From assembly GCA_016779985.1 (NCBI GenBank), contig JADHMP010000001.1, positions 1-64,000 of the forward strand: a stretch of DNA of 64,000 nt, read 5' to 3'. Source of the DNA: JADHMP01 sp016779985 (lineage in GTDB: Bacteria; Bacteroidota; Bacteroidia; Flavobacteriales; Flavobacteriaceae). Of this stretch, positions 8,701 through 16,929 are shown piece after piece; the stretch's first letter is position 1; each line of letters begins with the position of its first letter. Made by a program: the position numbers and the translations under genes. The notes under the pieces were generated by a model that saw nothing but the letters and a program-made list of their open reading frames with translations, was not told the origin of the DNA and did not search any database.

Positions 8701-10214
8701 TTGTCTGACAACACAGCAAGAGGAGTATCAGTTCCCATAGAACCAATAGCTTCTTTTGCACTAATTACCATTGGTTTTATGATTGTTTTTAAATCTTCTT
8801 GGGTGTAGCCAAAAATACGAAGCCGTGTTTCAAAATCTTCTTTTTCGTCAGGGGTCTTGTTACCAGTGTAGGGCACCTCTTTTAAACGCAAAAGATTTTT
8901 TTGAAGCCACTCCCGATAGGGTCTTTCAGAGGTGATCTCTTTTTTGATCTCTTCATCTTCAACAATCCTACCTTCATTCATATTTACTAAAAACATTTTG
9001 CCTGGTTCAAGCCGTCCATGTCGTTCAATGTTATCAGGAGCAATGTCTAAAACACCAGTTTCTGAAGACATGACCACATAGCCGTCTTTAGTAACTGAAT
9101 AGCGTGAAGGTCTTAAACCGTTTCGGTCGAGGAGCGCACCAATGTATTTACCATCTGTAAATGGAATAGATGCAGGGCCGTCCCAAGGTTCCATAATACA
9201 AGAATTGTACTCATAGAATGCTTTTTTATCTTCATCCATGGCTTGATGTTTTTCCCATGCTTCTGGGACCATCATCATCATCACTTCAGGCAGCGATCGC
9301 CCCGAGGCTAATAAAAGTTCCACGACCATATCCATTGATGCTGAATCAGACTTACCAGGCAGAATGACAGGTAAAATCTTTTTAATGTCCTCCCCAAAAA
9401 GATCACTTTTCAATAATTCTTCTCTGGCTTGCATTCGACTGTAATTTCCTCTAAATGTGTTGATTTCTCCATTATGGCACATGTATCGGAAAGGCTGAGC
9501 CAAATCCCATGTTGGGAAAGTGTTGGTTGAAAAACGCTGGTGTACTAATGCCAATCGAGTAACTACAGCAGGATTTGAAAGATCTAAATAATAATTTTTT
9601 ATATCCTCAGGAATGAGTAAGCCCTTGTAGATGAGAGTATGAGTTGATAAACTTGGTAAATAAAAATATGAAGCTTCAGAAAGTTTTGAAGAGGAAATGG
9701 TATGCTCACTAATTTTTCTAGCAATGAAGAGTTTCACATTAAATTCATGCTCCGACAATTCCTCATTTTTTCCAATAAATACTTGCATTATGTGAGGCTC
9801 GGTTTGAGCAGCAATGCTTCCTACATGGCTAGGATCAACCGGAACAGTTCTCCAACCTAAAACCTTTAGATCTTGATTTTTAATCTCATTTTCTAAAACA
9901 CCTATGCAATAATTTCTTTGGTTTTCTTTTTTAGGAAGAAACACCATTCCAACAGCATATTCGTGTAATTTTGGCAACTGAAAATGGCATTCAGAAACAA
10001 GAAAATCATGTGGGATTTCAATAAGAATACCTGCGCCATCCCCGGTTTTTCCATCTGCACTCACCGCCCCTCGATGTTCTAATTTATCTAAAATATCTAG
10101 AGCTTTGTGGATGATATCGTTGGTTTTTTTACCTTGAAGGCTGCATATAAAACCTGCCCCACAATTGTCGTGTTCGAAGTTAGGGTCATAAAGACCTTGT
10201 TTTGCTGGCAACAT
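5718..10214 (-). CDS. gltB: Glutamate synthase, large (alpha) subunit
   Basis: This 1498-residue enzyme joins glutamine hydrolysis to glutamate formation. The class II glutaminase domain begins after a short propeptide at Cys18 (DNCGAGF), the expected N-terminal nucleophile. The central domain is followed by the FMN-binding synthase domain (KSNSGEGGED, KPGEGGQLPG, GYDGGTGASP) and the 3Fe-4S loop with Cys in CIMMRACHLNTCPVG near residues 1120-1135. The C-terminal beta-helix contains the Gly-rich repeats typical of the GXGXG domain. gltD follows at two bases. The 170-base gap to anmK upstream must hold divergent promoters; I cannot place them with confidence. Confidence 0.97.
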   Translation of the reverse strand: MLPAKQGLYDPNFEHDNCGAGFICSLQGKKTNDIIHKALDILDKLEHRGAVSADGKTGDGAGILIEIPHDFLVSECHFQLPKLHEYAVGMVFLPKKENQRNYCIGVLENEIKNQDLKVLGWRTVPVDPSHVGSIAAQTEPHIMQVFIGKNEELSEHEFNVKLFIARKISEHTISSSKLSEASYFYLPSLSTHTLIYKGLLIPEDIKNYYLDLSNPAVVTRLALVHQRFSTNTFPTWDLAQPFRYMCHNGEINTFRGNYSRMQAREELLKSDLFGEDIKKILPVILPGKSDSASMDMVVELLLASGRSLPEVMMMMVPEAWEKHQAMDEDKKAFYEYNSCIMEPWDGPASIPFTDGKYIGALLDRNGLRPSRYSVTKDGYVVMSSETGVLDIAPDNIERHGRLEPGKMFLVNMNEGRIVEDEEIKKEITSERPYREWLQKNLLRLKEVPYTGNKTPDEKEDFETRLRIFGYTQEDLKTIIKPMVISAKEAIGSMGTDTPLAVLSDKPQLLYNYFKQLFAQVTNPPLDGIREEIVTDTSLSVGSDYNIFDVTANHAKKLHIQNPVISNEDLDKIKNIENPDFKSVCISTLYETQSGLNGLENALEEMVHQVEKALSNGANIIILSDRGVSSSLAPIPMLLACAHTHNALKRKGKRSRFGIILESAEPREPHHFALLFGYGASAINPYLVNEVIQHQTENEGIALETDKAISNFNKAIAKGIVKVMNKIGISTLHSYRGAQIFEALGLSQKFIDRFFCDTATRIEGIGLYEIEKEIAQRHSKAYLHESNIGMSLEIGGDYRWRRDGEAHAVNPHTVAHLQQAVRQNKVEEYETFAKLVNEQNKKLMTLRGLFEFSSYDPIPLDQVEPWTAIVKRFKTGAMSLGSISQEAHENLAVAMNRIGGKSNSGEGGEDPKRFQPDIDGNWRNSAIKQVASGRFGVSSHYLSSAKEIQIKMAQGAKPGEGGQLPGPKVNPYIASVRNSTPYVGLISPPPHHDIYSIEDLAQLIFDLKNANREARVNVKLVSEVGVGTIAAGVAKAKADVILISGYDGGTGASPLTSLKHAGLPWELGIAEAQQTLVLNDLRSRIVLECDGQMKTGRDVAIACLLGAEEFGFSTAPLIASGCIMMRACHLNTCPVGIATQDPELRKNFKGKPEHVINYMYFVAEELRQIMADLGFRTVDEMVGQSQKLNMKTAIDHYKAQGIDLSKILYKPDVPDFVQVYNTREQDHGLKHVLDFQILKQAHPALYRKETQHLDFNIKNTDRTVGAIVSNEISKIHGAAGLPEDTLSIKFTGTAGQSFGAFATRGLYMKVVGTANDYFGKGLSGAKIIAQVPEKASFVPEENIIIGNVALYGATAGEAYINGIAGERFCVRNSGATAVVEGIGDHGCEYMTGGVAVILGAFGRNFAAGMSGGIAYIFSDDGQFDEKKFNLEMVELEDLTDQDREHVAHLLQNHIDYAKSAKAERILSGWPESSKKFIKVMPTDYKKALEMMAKSETEKV

Positions 10215-10384
10215 AGAATTTTTTTTTAAAGGACACCCAAATTACGAATTGTTTAGAAGATAGACTTTGCGTTTGTATTTTAAAGCAATAATTTTAGAGA
10301 AAAATCAAATTATTTTAAAATTTTTAAAAAAATCAAAAATAAAGACTAGAATAATTACGATTTTGATAATGAATTAATTTTATA

Positions 10385-11473
10385 ATGATAGGGCAAAAAA
10401 AGAGAAAAAAGACTGTGCAATTTCACGTGTTAGGAGTTATGTCAGGGACTTCTCTGGATGGATTAGATCTAGCTTCTGCCCAATTTAGAAAAGACAAAAA
10501 GGGGCAATGGCATTTTGACTTTACTTTAACTGAGACAATCCCCTATCCAAAAGCTTGGCAAGGGCGACTAGCTAAAGCCCATACACTACATAAAAAAGAA
10601 CTTGAAGAGTTAGATTTTGAGTATACAAAGTGGCTATCAAAAACATTATATCAAACGATAAAAAAATATGATTTAGAGGATTTAAAGGCGATATGTTCTC
10701 ACGGACATACGGTGTTGCATCAACCCGAAAAAGGAATTACTTTACAGATAGGCAATCTTCCATTTATTTCAAATAACCTGCATTGTCCAGTGGTTTGTGA
10801 TTTTAGAACCCAAGATGTGGCCCTTGGTGGCCAGGGGGCTCCGTTGGTGCCTGTCGGTGATCATTTGTTATTTCCAAAATACACGGGTTGTCTGAATTTA
10901 GGAGGAATAGCCAATCTTTCAAAAATTTTGATCAACCCCCCCAAAGCGTATGATGTTTGTGCTTTTAATCAAGTCTTTAATTATCTTTCGAATAAACTAG
11001 GTTTGACGTTTGACGAATCTGGACATTTAGCATCTAAAGGAAAAATAATAGAACCGTTGCTTGAGCAACTCAATGCACTCTCCTATTATTCTCTATCTGG
11101 GCCAAAATCATTAGGTAGAGAATGGGTTGAAGAAAACATTATCTCCAAAGTAAATAAATATGAACATTCTTTAATCCAAGACGTGATGCATACTTATGCC
11201 CATCATTGTGCGCTCCAAATTGGTAATCAATGGAACAAAGGAGATCTAGTCTTAGTCACTGGCGGAGGGGCTCACAATCATTATTTTATGGAAACTCTAA
11301 CCCGCTATTCTGAAGCTCAATTTGAAATTCCAGAGCATACTTTAGTAAACTTCAAAGAAGCATTGATATTTGGTCTGTTAGGTGTGTTGAAACTGCTAGA
11401 GGAAGTGAATTGTTATGCTGCTGTTACTGGGGCAAAAAGAGACCATGTGGCGGGGAATATATTTTTTCCTTAA
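10385..11473 (+). CDS. anmK: Anhydro-N-acetylmuramic acid kinase
   Basis: The 362-residue protein phosphorylates and opens 1,6-anhydro-MurNAc, allowing cell-wall sugars released during growth to be recycled. The N-terminal phosphate loop GVMSGTSLDGLD (17-28) is diagnostic of AnmK. GHTVLHQP, DFRTQDVALGGQGAPLVP, NLGGIANLS and VTGGGAHN complete the sugar and ATP sites of the ASKHA fold. It is transcribed away from gltB. The poly-Lys stretch after the start (KKRKKT) is slightly unusual, and a start a few codons later cannot be excluded. Confidence 0.94.
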   Translation: MIGQKKRKKTVQFHVLGVMSGTSLDGLDLASAQFRKDKKGQWHFDFTLTETIPYPKAWQGRLAKAHTLHKKELEELDFEYTKWLSKTLYQTIKKYDLEDLKAICSHGHTVLHQPEKGITLQIGNLPFISNNLHCPVVCDFRTQDVALGGQGAPLVPVGDHLLFPKYTGCLNLGGIANLSKILINPPKAYDVCAFNQVFNYLSNKLGLTFDESGHLASKGKIIEPLLEQLNALSYYSLSGPKSLGREWVEENIISKVNKYEHSLIQDVMHTYAHHCALQIGNQWNKGDLVLVTGGGAHNHYFMETLTRYSEAQFEIPEHTLVNFKEALIFGLLGVLKLLEEVNCYAAVTGAKRDHVAGNIFFP

Positions 11474-11557
11474 AAAAGCAACCCTCTTTTTGGAATTTTA
11501 ATAAATTTGGTATCTACACAACATAAAATCAAAACACAAACTATAATTTAAGCTTCC

Positions 11558-12889
11558 ATGGAAACCATTCTAATTGGCATTTTTATCATCGGATATCTCG
11601 CAATTACCCTTGAACATACCCTTAAAGTAGATAAACTCATTCCTGCTTTGGCTATGATGGCTTTTCTATGGGCCTTAATCTCATTGTTTCATCTTCCTGT
11701 ATTTGAGGTTAATACAGAACTAAAAGAATTAGAACCTACACACCTAGAAGAGATTTTATTGCATCACTTAGGTAAAACGGCAGAAATAATTATCTTTTTG
11801 CTAGGTGCGATGACTATTGTGGAAATCATTGATTATTTCAATGGATTTTTTACTATAAAAAGCTTTATAAAGACGAAAAGTAAAAAAGGGCTTTTGTGGA
11901 TTTTTGCCATTCTAGCATTTATCCTTTCTGCTATCATAGATAATTTAACAGCCACCATAGTGCTAATCACCATTTTGCAAAAAGTGATTCCTAGTAGAGA
12001 AACACGATTATGGTTTGCAGGGTTAATCATTATTGCTGCAAATGCAGGAGGAGCATGGTCTCCTATTGGAGATGTGACTACTACAATGTTGTGGATTGCG
12101 AACAAAGTTACTACAGGAAAATTAATAGGGTACGTACTCATACCTTCCGTAGTTTGTTTGGTAGTCCCTACTTTTTTAGCCTCAACCCTTCCCGCCTTCA
12201 AGGGAGAAATTGAACTCCCTGAGGAAGAAGAAAAAGTAGCCACACATCGTCGAGGTGCTGCCATGTTATACTTAGGCCTCTCTGCCATTGTGTTTGTGCC
12301 TATATTCAAGACATTAACTCATCTCCCTCCCTATGTAGGAATGATGTTGTCTTTGGCTATTGTGGCCACCTTTGCTGAAATTTTTAGTAAAGCTAAAATT
12401 AGTATTAGTTCCGTTGACCTAGAAAGTGATGCACATGCTACTGCCAGCCCAGTCCATAAATCTCTCTCTAAAATCGAATTGCCAAGTATTCTTTTTTTCT
12501 TAGGGATCCTCCTAGCTGTTGCTGCATTAGAATCTTTAGGTATGTTGTTTCATTTTGCAGAGGGTCTCAATAGCACAATTCCTAACACAGATTTTGTCAT
12601 TGCTCTTCTTGGGGCAGGCTCAGCTGTTATTGATAATGTGCCACTTGTAGCTGCTAGTATTGGAATGTTTTCTCAAGAACTAGACAATCCTCTTTGGCAT
12701 CTAATTGCCTATGCTGCGGGGACAGGAGGAAGCATGTTAATCATAGGCTCTGCAGCAGGAGTTGTTGCAATGGGCATGGAAAAAATTGATTTCTTTTGGT
12801 ATTTGAAAAAAATTGCTTGGTTAGCATTAGTAGGTTTCTTGGCTGGCTTTTTTACTTTTCTTCTCTTACGCGATTTTATCACCTCTTAA
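11558..12889 (+). CDS. nhaD: NhaD-type sodium/proton antiporter
   Basis: The 443-residue membrane protein has about 11-13 hydrophobic segments. Family motifs visible are the stretch around EIIDYFNGF, SAIIDNLTATIV (membrane-embedded Asp), ANAGGAWSPIGDVTTTMLW and SAVIDNVPLVAAS. These Asp residues and the NAGGAWSPIGD loop are the expected ion-binding features of the IT superfamily. It would expel Na+ (and Li+) in exchange for protons, which fits a marine habitat. It stands between anmK and exbB on the same strand, with gaps of 84 and 49 bases. Confidence 0.92.
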   Translation: METILIGIFIIGYLAITLEHTLKVDKLIPALAMMAFLWALISLFHLPVFEVNTELKELEPTHLEEILLHHLGKTAEIIIFLLGAMTIVEIIDYFNGFFTIKSFIKTKSKKGLLWIFAILAFILSAIIDNLTATIVLITILQKVIPSRETRLWFAGLIIIAANAGGAWSPIGDVTTTMLWIANKVTTGKLIGYVLIPSVVCLVVPTFLASTLPAFKGEIELPEEEEKVATHRRGAAMLYLGLSAIVFVPIFKTLTHLPPYVGMMLSLAIVATFAEIFSKAKISISSVDLESDAHATASPVHKSLSKIELPSILFFLGILLAVAALESLGMLFHFAEGLNSTIPNTDFVIALLGAGSAVIDNVPLVAASIGMFSQELDNPLWHLIAYAAGTGGSMLIIGSAAGVVAMGMEKIDFFWYLKKIAWLALVGFLAGFFTFLLLRDFITS

Positions 12890-12938
12890 TCACAATATTT
12901 TTGATATCTTCATCGTTGAGAGTTATATAACTTAATCG

Positions 12939-13622
12939 ATGAAAACACACTTTTTTCTCATCCAAGAAAGCCCTCCACTACAAACAGAAAAAACTTTATC
13001 TCTGATCGAGTTGATTCAGAACGGTGGTTTGGGAGGCCAAATCATTATTGGTCTTTTAGTAGTTCTTCTTTTGGTGGTGGTATACATTTATTTTGAGCGA
13101 TTATTTGCCATTAGAGATGCGGTTAAAATTTCTTCAAATTTTATGTCTCAAATAAGAACCTATGTTCTCAATGGTAAAATCGATAACGCCCAGCAAATTT
13201 GTCTTTCAGAAAACAAGCCAGTAGCTAGGCTTATTTCTAAGGGACTTAGCCGCATTGGTCGACCCTTAGAGGACATTAATACTACCATTGAAAATGCTGG
13301 CCGATTAGAAGTGTATAAACTAGAAAAAAATGTAAGTATATTAGCCACAATTGCAGGTGCTGCTCCCATGCTAGGGTTTTTAGGAACTGTTATTGGAATG
13401 ATCCTTTCGATTTTTGAAATCTCTAATGCTGGAGGAAATATTGATATGCAATTGTTAGCCGATGGTCTTTATACAGCAATGACTACAACAGTTGCTGGTC
13501 TTATAGTAGGGATCATTGGGTATATAACCTACAATCATTTAGTTGTCAAAACCAATAAAGTTGTCTATCAAATGGAAGCGTCGAGCCTTGAATTTTTGGA
13601 CCTCTTGAACGAACCCACCTAA
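12939..13622 (+). CDS. exbB: MotA/TolQ/ExbB proton channel protein
   Basis: The 227-residue protein has a first membrane helix (GQIIIGLLVVLLLVVVYIYF), a cytoplasmic stretch, and two more helices around residues 130-205 with the family sequence APMLGFLGTVIGMILSF-like and TAMTTTVAGLIVGIIGY. With ExbD and a TonB-type protein it converts the proton gradient into force for outer-membrane import. The exbD start lies 3 bases after its stop, and the tonB-like gene and folC follow. The tight spacing indicates a single transcript. Confidence 0.93.
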   Translation: MKTHFFLIQESPPLQTEKTLSLIELIQNGGLGGQIIIGLLVVLLLVVVYIYFERLFAIRDAVKISSNFMSQIRTYVLNGKIDNAQQICLSENKPVARLISKGLSRIGRPLEDINTTIENAGRLEVYKLEKNVSILATIAGAAPMLGFLGTVIGMILSIFEISNAGGNIDMQLLADGLYTAMTTTVAGLIVGIIGYITYNHLVVKTNKVVYQMEASSLEFLDLLNEPT

Positions 13623-13625
13623 TTG

Positions 13626-14021
13626 ATGAAATTAAGCGGCAGAAATAAAATCAAACCAGAATTTAACATGTCTTCAATGACAGACGTCGTGTTTTTGTTG
13701 TTGATTTTTTTTATGATCGCTTCAACCCTTGCTAAACAACTCAATACCATTGAAGTAAAGTTGCCCCAAGCTGAGGGGAAATCAGAAAACCGCAACACAG
13801 TGGCCGTTACAATTAGAACATCAAATCGGTTTTATATTGACGAGCAAGCGGTCTCCAAAAGAAACCTAGAGAATAGATTAATTGGCCAAATGAAATCACT
13901 TTCTTCTCCTTCAGTAATCTTAAGAGCAGATAAAAAAGTGCCTCTAGATGATGTGGTATATGTCATGAATATTGCTAATAGAAATGGAATAAAAATTGTA
14001 TTGGCAGTAGACTCACAGTGA
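13626..14021 (+). CDS. exbD: ExbD/TolR biopolymer transport protein
   Basis: The ATG at 13626 is preferred to the TTG one codon before. The 131-residue protein has a short cytoplasmic start, then SSMTDVVFLLLIFFMIAS, in which the Asp is the conserved proton-carrying residue of ExbD/TolR. A periplasmic domain follows, ending in the usual VMNIANRNGIKIVLAVD. It acts with the ExbB encoded just upstream. Confidence 0.93.
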   Translation: MKLSGRNKIKPEFNMSSMTDVVFLLLIFFMIASTLAKQLNTIEVKLPQAEGKSENRNTVAVTIRTSNRFYIDEQAVSKRNLENRLIGQMKSLSSPSVILRADKKVPLDDVVYVMNIANRNGIKIVLAVDSQ

Positions 14022-14031
14022 AGATTTGAAC

Positions 14032-14880
14032 ATGAAATTTTTAGATACAGCACACAAAAAAAAGGCAGCGGTACTTACCACAATCACTGCGCTACTTTTG
14101 TTACTCGTTTTTTTTGTTCTTGGGCTTAGCTATTTAGACCCCCCTATCGCTTATGGAATGGAAGTAAATTTTGGAATGCATTCAACTGGAAAAGGTCAAA
14201 TTCAATCACAAAATCCTCCTGTGTCAAAACCTAACCCAGTTGAAGAAGCTCAAGAAGAGCAAATAGAAAAATCAACCCCTCCATCTCCAAAAACAACAAC
14301 AATCCCCATGAGTGAAAAAGTGTTGACAGAAAAAAAAAGTGAGATACCTATTGCTCAGGAAGAAAAGCAACCAGAAGCTAAACAAAAGGTAGAGAAAGAA
14401 ACCCCTGTGGAAGAAAAACAACCCCCCAAACCAAAAGTCTCCGTAGCTACTAAAAATTTAGTGTCAAACCTCATTCAGAAGGAACCATCTGAGGGCGAAG
14501 AATTGCCCAGCGAGGGCATTGAAGGAACATCAGGAGATCAAGGCCAACCCAAAGGGAATCCATATTCCAATAGCTACTATAGTGAAGAAGGACAAGGAGG
14601 AGAGGGGACTCGATTCGGACTTAATGGACGAAGCCTACGATTGGAAGGCAAAGTGGTGCAAGATTGCAATCAAGAAGGAACGGTTGTAGTGCGGATCACG
14701 GTAGATCAAAATGGAGATGTAGTTAAGGCAACACCGGGAGTAAAAGGAAGTACTAACACACATCCTTGTCTATTGGAACCAGCAGAAAAAACAGCACAGT
14801 TGCACAAATGGCATTCAGATGCCAACGCACCAAATAAACAAATTGGATTTGTTGTAATTCAATTTAAACTAGGGGAATAA
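14032..14880 (+). CDS. TonB-like energy transducer
   Basis: The ATG at 14032 is used; a TTG two codons earlier is less likely. The 283-residue protein has one N-terminal membrane helix (residues about 14-36). A long periplasmic linker follows, rich in Pro, Glu, Lys and Gln (about 60-150). The C-terminal region resembles the TonB fold: GTVVVRITVDQNGDVVKA and, at the end, QIGFVVIQFKLGE. Position after exbB and exbD supports a TonB role. The C-terminal domain is divergent from the standard TonB domain, so which outer-membrane partners it serves is unknown. Confidence 0.8.
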   Translation: MKFLDTAHKKKAAVLTTITALLLLLVFFVLGLSYLDPPIAYGMEVNFGMHSTGKGQIQSQNPPVSKPNPVEEAQEEQIEKSTPPSPKTTTIPMSEKVLTEKKSEIPIAQEEKQPEAKQKVEKETPVEEKQPPKPKVSVATKNLVSNLIQKEPSEGEELPSEGIEGTSGDQGQPKGNPYSNSYYSEEGQGGEGTRFGLNGRSLRLEGKVVQDCNQEGTVVVRITVDQNGDVVKATPGVKGSTNTHPCLLEPAEKTAQLHKWHSDANAPNKQIGFVVIQFKLGE

Positions 14881-14883
14881 AGA

Positions 14884-16098
14884 TTGAAAACCTATAATGA
14901 AACCGTTGAATGGCTCTACCATAAATTGCCAATCTATCAGCGAATAGGGGCCAGTGCCTACCGACCAGGATTGGAACGGATCCATAAAATAGTTGATTAT
15001 TTAGGCAATCCACACAACAAATTTCAAAGTATACACATCGCTGGAACCAATGGGAAAGGGTCTACAGCGCATTTAATCGCCTCTGTTTTTCAACAAGCAG
15101 GGTATAAGGTCGGTTTATATACTTCTCCACATTTAAAGGATTTTAATGAACGAGTTCGTGTAAACGGAACAGCTGTTGAAAGAAAAGAAATTGTAGATTT
15201 CGTTGCCCAACATAAAACCTATTTTGATACCCATAAAAGCTCATTCTTTGAAATGACCGTTGGATTGGCTTTTGATCGATTTGCCTTTCATCAAGTTGAT
15301 ATTGCTATTGTTGAAGTAGGCTTAGGAGGTAGATTGGATGCAACCAATATTATCACTCCAGTTTTGAGTATAATTACAAACATCGGATTGGATCATACTC
15401 AATTTTTAGGAGATTCACGATCTGCTATTGCAAGAGAGAAAGCTGGAATTATAAAAAATAAAATTCCAATTTTAATTGGGGAAAAAGATGCTGAAACACA
15501 ACCTGTTTTTGAGGAGGTCGCAAAAAAGTGTGGAGCAGCAATTCATTGGGCTAATGACTTAGTTGAAAGGGTTTATGAAAGTGATTTGGTTGGAGAGTAT
15601 CAAAAGGAAAATATTCGATTAGCACAAGCTACTGTTCAGCTTTTACCCCAATTCAAAATCAGTCAGAAAAATTGTAAAGAAGGATTTTTAAGTGTTGTTA
15701 AAAACACTGGAATAAAGGGTAGATGGGAATGCATCGGCACAGCCCCAATGATTGTAGCAGATGTGGCCCATAACAAAGAGGGGATCTCACAGGTTGTTTC
15801 TCAAATTCGTAAACAACGCTATCAGACTCTTCATTTAGTTTTGGGCTTTGTTCAGGACAAAGAAATTATGCCCATTGTTTCTTTATTACCAGATGAAGCT
15901 AAATTGTACCTTTGTGCGGCTAATAACCCTAGGTCCCTTCAGTTAAATAACCTAGAGAAATATGTTAGTAATAAAACTTCTCACTATTCAACCTACAGTA
16001 GTGTAGCAGCAGCTTTTTCTGCCGCTAAAAACAATGCTAAATCGTCTGATTTTATCTATGTTGGTGGCAGCACTTTTGTGGTTGCTGAAGTTTTATGA
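14884..16098 (+). CDS. folC: Folylpolyglutamate/dihydrofolate synthase
   Basis: The 404-residue Mur-ligase-type enzyme joins glutamate to dihydropteroate and to folates, using ATP. The P-loop AGTNGKGS (53-60), the TSPHLKDFNERVRVNG folate loop, VEVGLGGRLDATN, TNIGLDHTQFLG and a late DVAHNKEG are all present. The start is TTG: no in-frame ATG lies nearby, and family members begin with a closely similar MTYxETLDWM-like sequence exactly here. The gap to the tonB-like gene is 3 bases, so it ends the exbBD operon. Confidence 0.94.
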   Translation: MKTYNETVEWLYHKLPIYQRIGASAYRPGLERIHKIVDYLGNPHNKFQSIHIAGTNGKGSTAHLIASVFQQAGYKVGLYTSPHLKDFNERVRVNGTAVERKEIVDFVAQHKTYFDTHKSSFFEMTVGLAFDRFAFHQVDIAIVEVGLGGRLDATNIITPVLSIITNIGLDHTQFLGDSRSAIAREKAGIIKNKIPILIGEKDAETQPVFEEVAKKCGAAIHWANDLVERVYESDLVGEYQKENIRLAQATVQLLPQFKISQKNCKEGFLSVVKNTGIKGRWECIGTAPMIVADVAHNKEGISQVVSQIRKQRYQTLHLVLGFVQDKEIMPIVSLLPDEAKLYLCAANNPRSLQLNNLEKYVSNKTSHYSTYSSVAAAFSAAKNNAKSSDFIYVGGSTFVVAEVL

Positions 16099-16115
16099 AT
16101 TGCCTCTAAATTAAT

Positions 16116-16145
16116 TTGCAAATAGAAAAAACGCCATTATATTTG
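16116..16145 (+). promoter_or_regulatory. Promoter of tRNA-Val
   Basis: TTG at 16116-16118, exactly 19 bases, then TATATTTG at 16138-16145, the Bacteroidota pattern TTG-N19-TAnnTTTG. The tRNA begins 13 bases further on. Confidence 0.75.
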
Positions 16146-16157
16146 CAACCACTTTAG

Positions 16158-16232
16158 GGGCGCGTAGCTCAGTTGGTTCAGAGCACTTGGTTTACACCCA
16201 AGGGGTCAGGGGTTCGAATCCCTTCGCGCCCA
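16158..16232 (+). tRNA. tRNA-Val (anticodon TAC)
   Basis: A complete cloverleaf can be folded. The acceptor stem is GGGCGCG with CGCGCCC, and the D arm is GCTCAGTTGGTTCAGAGC. The anticodon stem is CTTGG/CCAAG around loop TTTACAC, and the T arm has GGTTCGAATCC. The anticodon TAC reads valine codons. The discriminator base is A; CCA is not encoded. Confidence 0.96.
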
Positions 16233-16238
16233 CATCTT

Positions 16239-16266
16239 CAACCCTACTTAAGTAGTGGGGGTTTTA
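16239..16266 (+). terminator. Terminator after tRNA-Val
   Basis: CAACCCTACTT and AAGTAGTGGGGGTT form an imperfect hairpin seven bases after the tRNA, followed by a short T run. The match is weaker than the other terminators in the window. Confidence 0.6.
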
Positions 16267-16494
16267 GAGTATCGCTCCTCACTTTAACAATAATTTATAA
16301 ACTCCAAATGTAACTTAATGGAAATAATCTCGTCTAAAATGTAGATTAGGTTTGTGATAGTAAACCTGCCTCCTGTATTTTTCATTTTGATAATCTATTG
16401 TTAATCTTGAACTTTATGATTTGGAGGTGGGTTTTCTTTTTTCCATATCAAGCTAATAGAATTATCTTATTTTTATGCTATATAACTTTCTCTT

Positions 16495-16920
16495 ATGAGC
16501 AACTTAGCTGACAAAATCGCCTTAGTAATTATTACGATAATATATGCATTCATAATAACCATAGGCTATTTCTTTTATGAAAGAAAACCAATCGGTGCAG
16601 GTGCTTTGCAACAAAATCCTCCCGCTTTGCAACACATTGTTCTAATCAAATACAAATCAGAAACCTCAAATAAAATATTGTATGACATAGAAAATGCAGC
16701 AAATGCATTAGCTCAAATACCAGGGGTATATGAACTAACCTATGGGAATAATGTTTCTCAAGAAGGCTTTGATCAAGGCTTTACACACAGTCTAACGATG
16801 GCTTTTCAAACGGCTAAAGATAGAGATAGCATTTATCTACCTCATCCAATCCACACAGAGTTTGGTGCTGTTTTTGCTCCCAATGTAGAGAACTTTGTTG
16901 TTTATGATTATTGGAAATGA
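16495..16920 (+). CDS. Dabb-domain (stress-responsive A/B barrel) protein with membrane anchor
   Basis: The 141-residue protein has one N-terminal hydrophobic helix (about residues 9-28). A Dabb domain starts at LQHIVLIKYKSET and continues through IPGVYELTYGNNVS and the His-rich YLPHPIHTEF, ending in VVYDYW. Dabb proteins form dimeric alpha+beta barrels. Their role in bacteria is not settled, though some degrade or bind small aromatics. A membrane-anchored form is typical for flavobacteria as I remember it. The 262-base stretch before it holds the tRNA terminator and a weak inverted repeat only. Confidence 0.8.
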   Translation: MSNLADKIALVIITIIYAFIITIGYFFYERKPIGAGALQQNPPALQHIVLIKYKSETSNKILYDIENAANALAQIPGVYELTYGNNVSQEGFDQGFTHSLTMAFQTAKDRDSIYLPHPIHTEFGAVFAPNVENFVVYDYWK

Positions 16921-16929
16921 AGTCGTTGA

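Noticed and set aside
11833..12309. 158-codon minus-strand frame inside nhaD
   Set aside because: The plus-strand frame has conserved antiporter motifs throughout; the reverse frame is a shadow.
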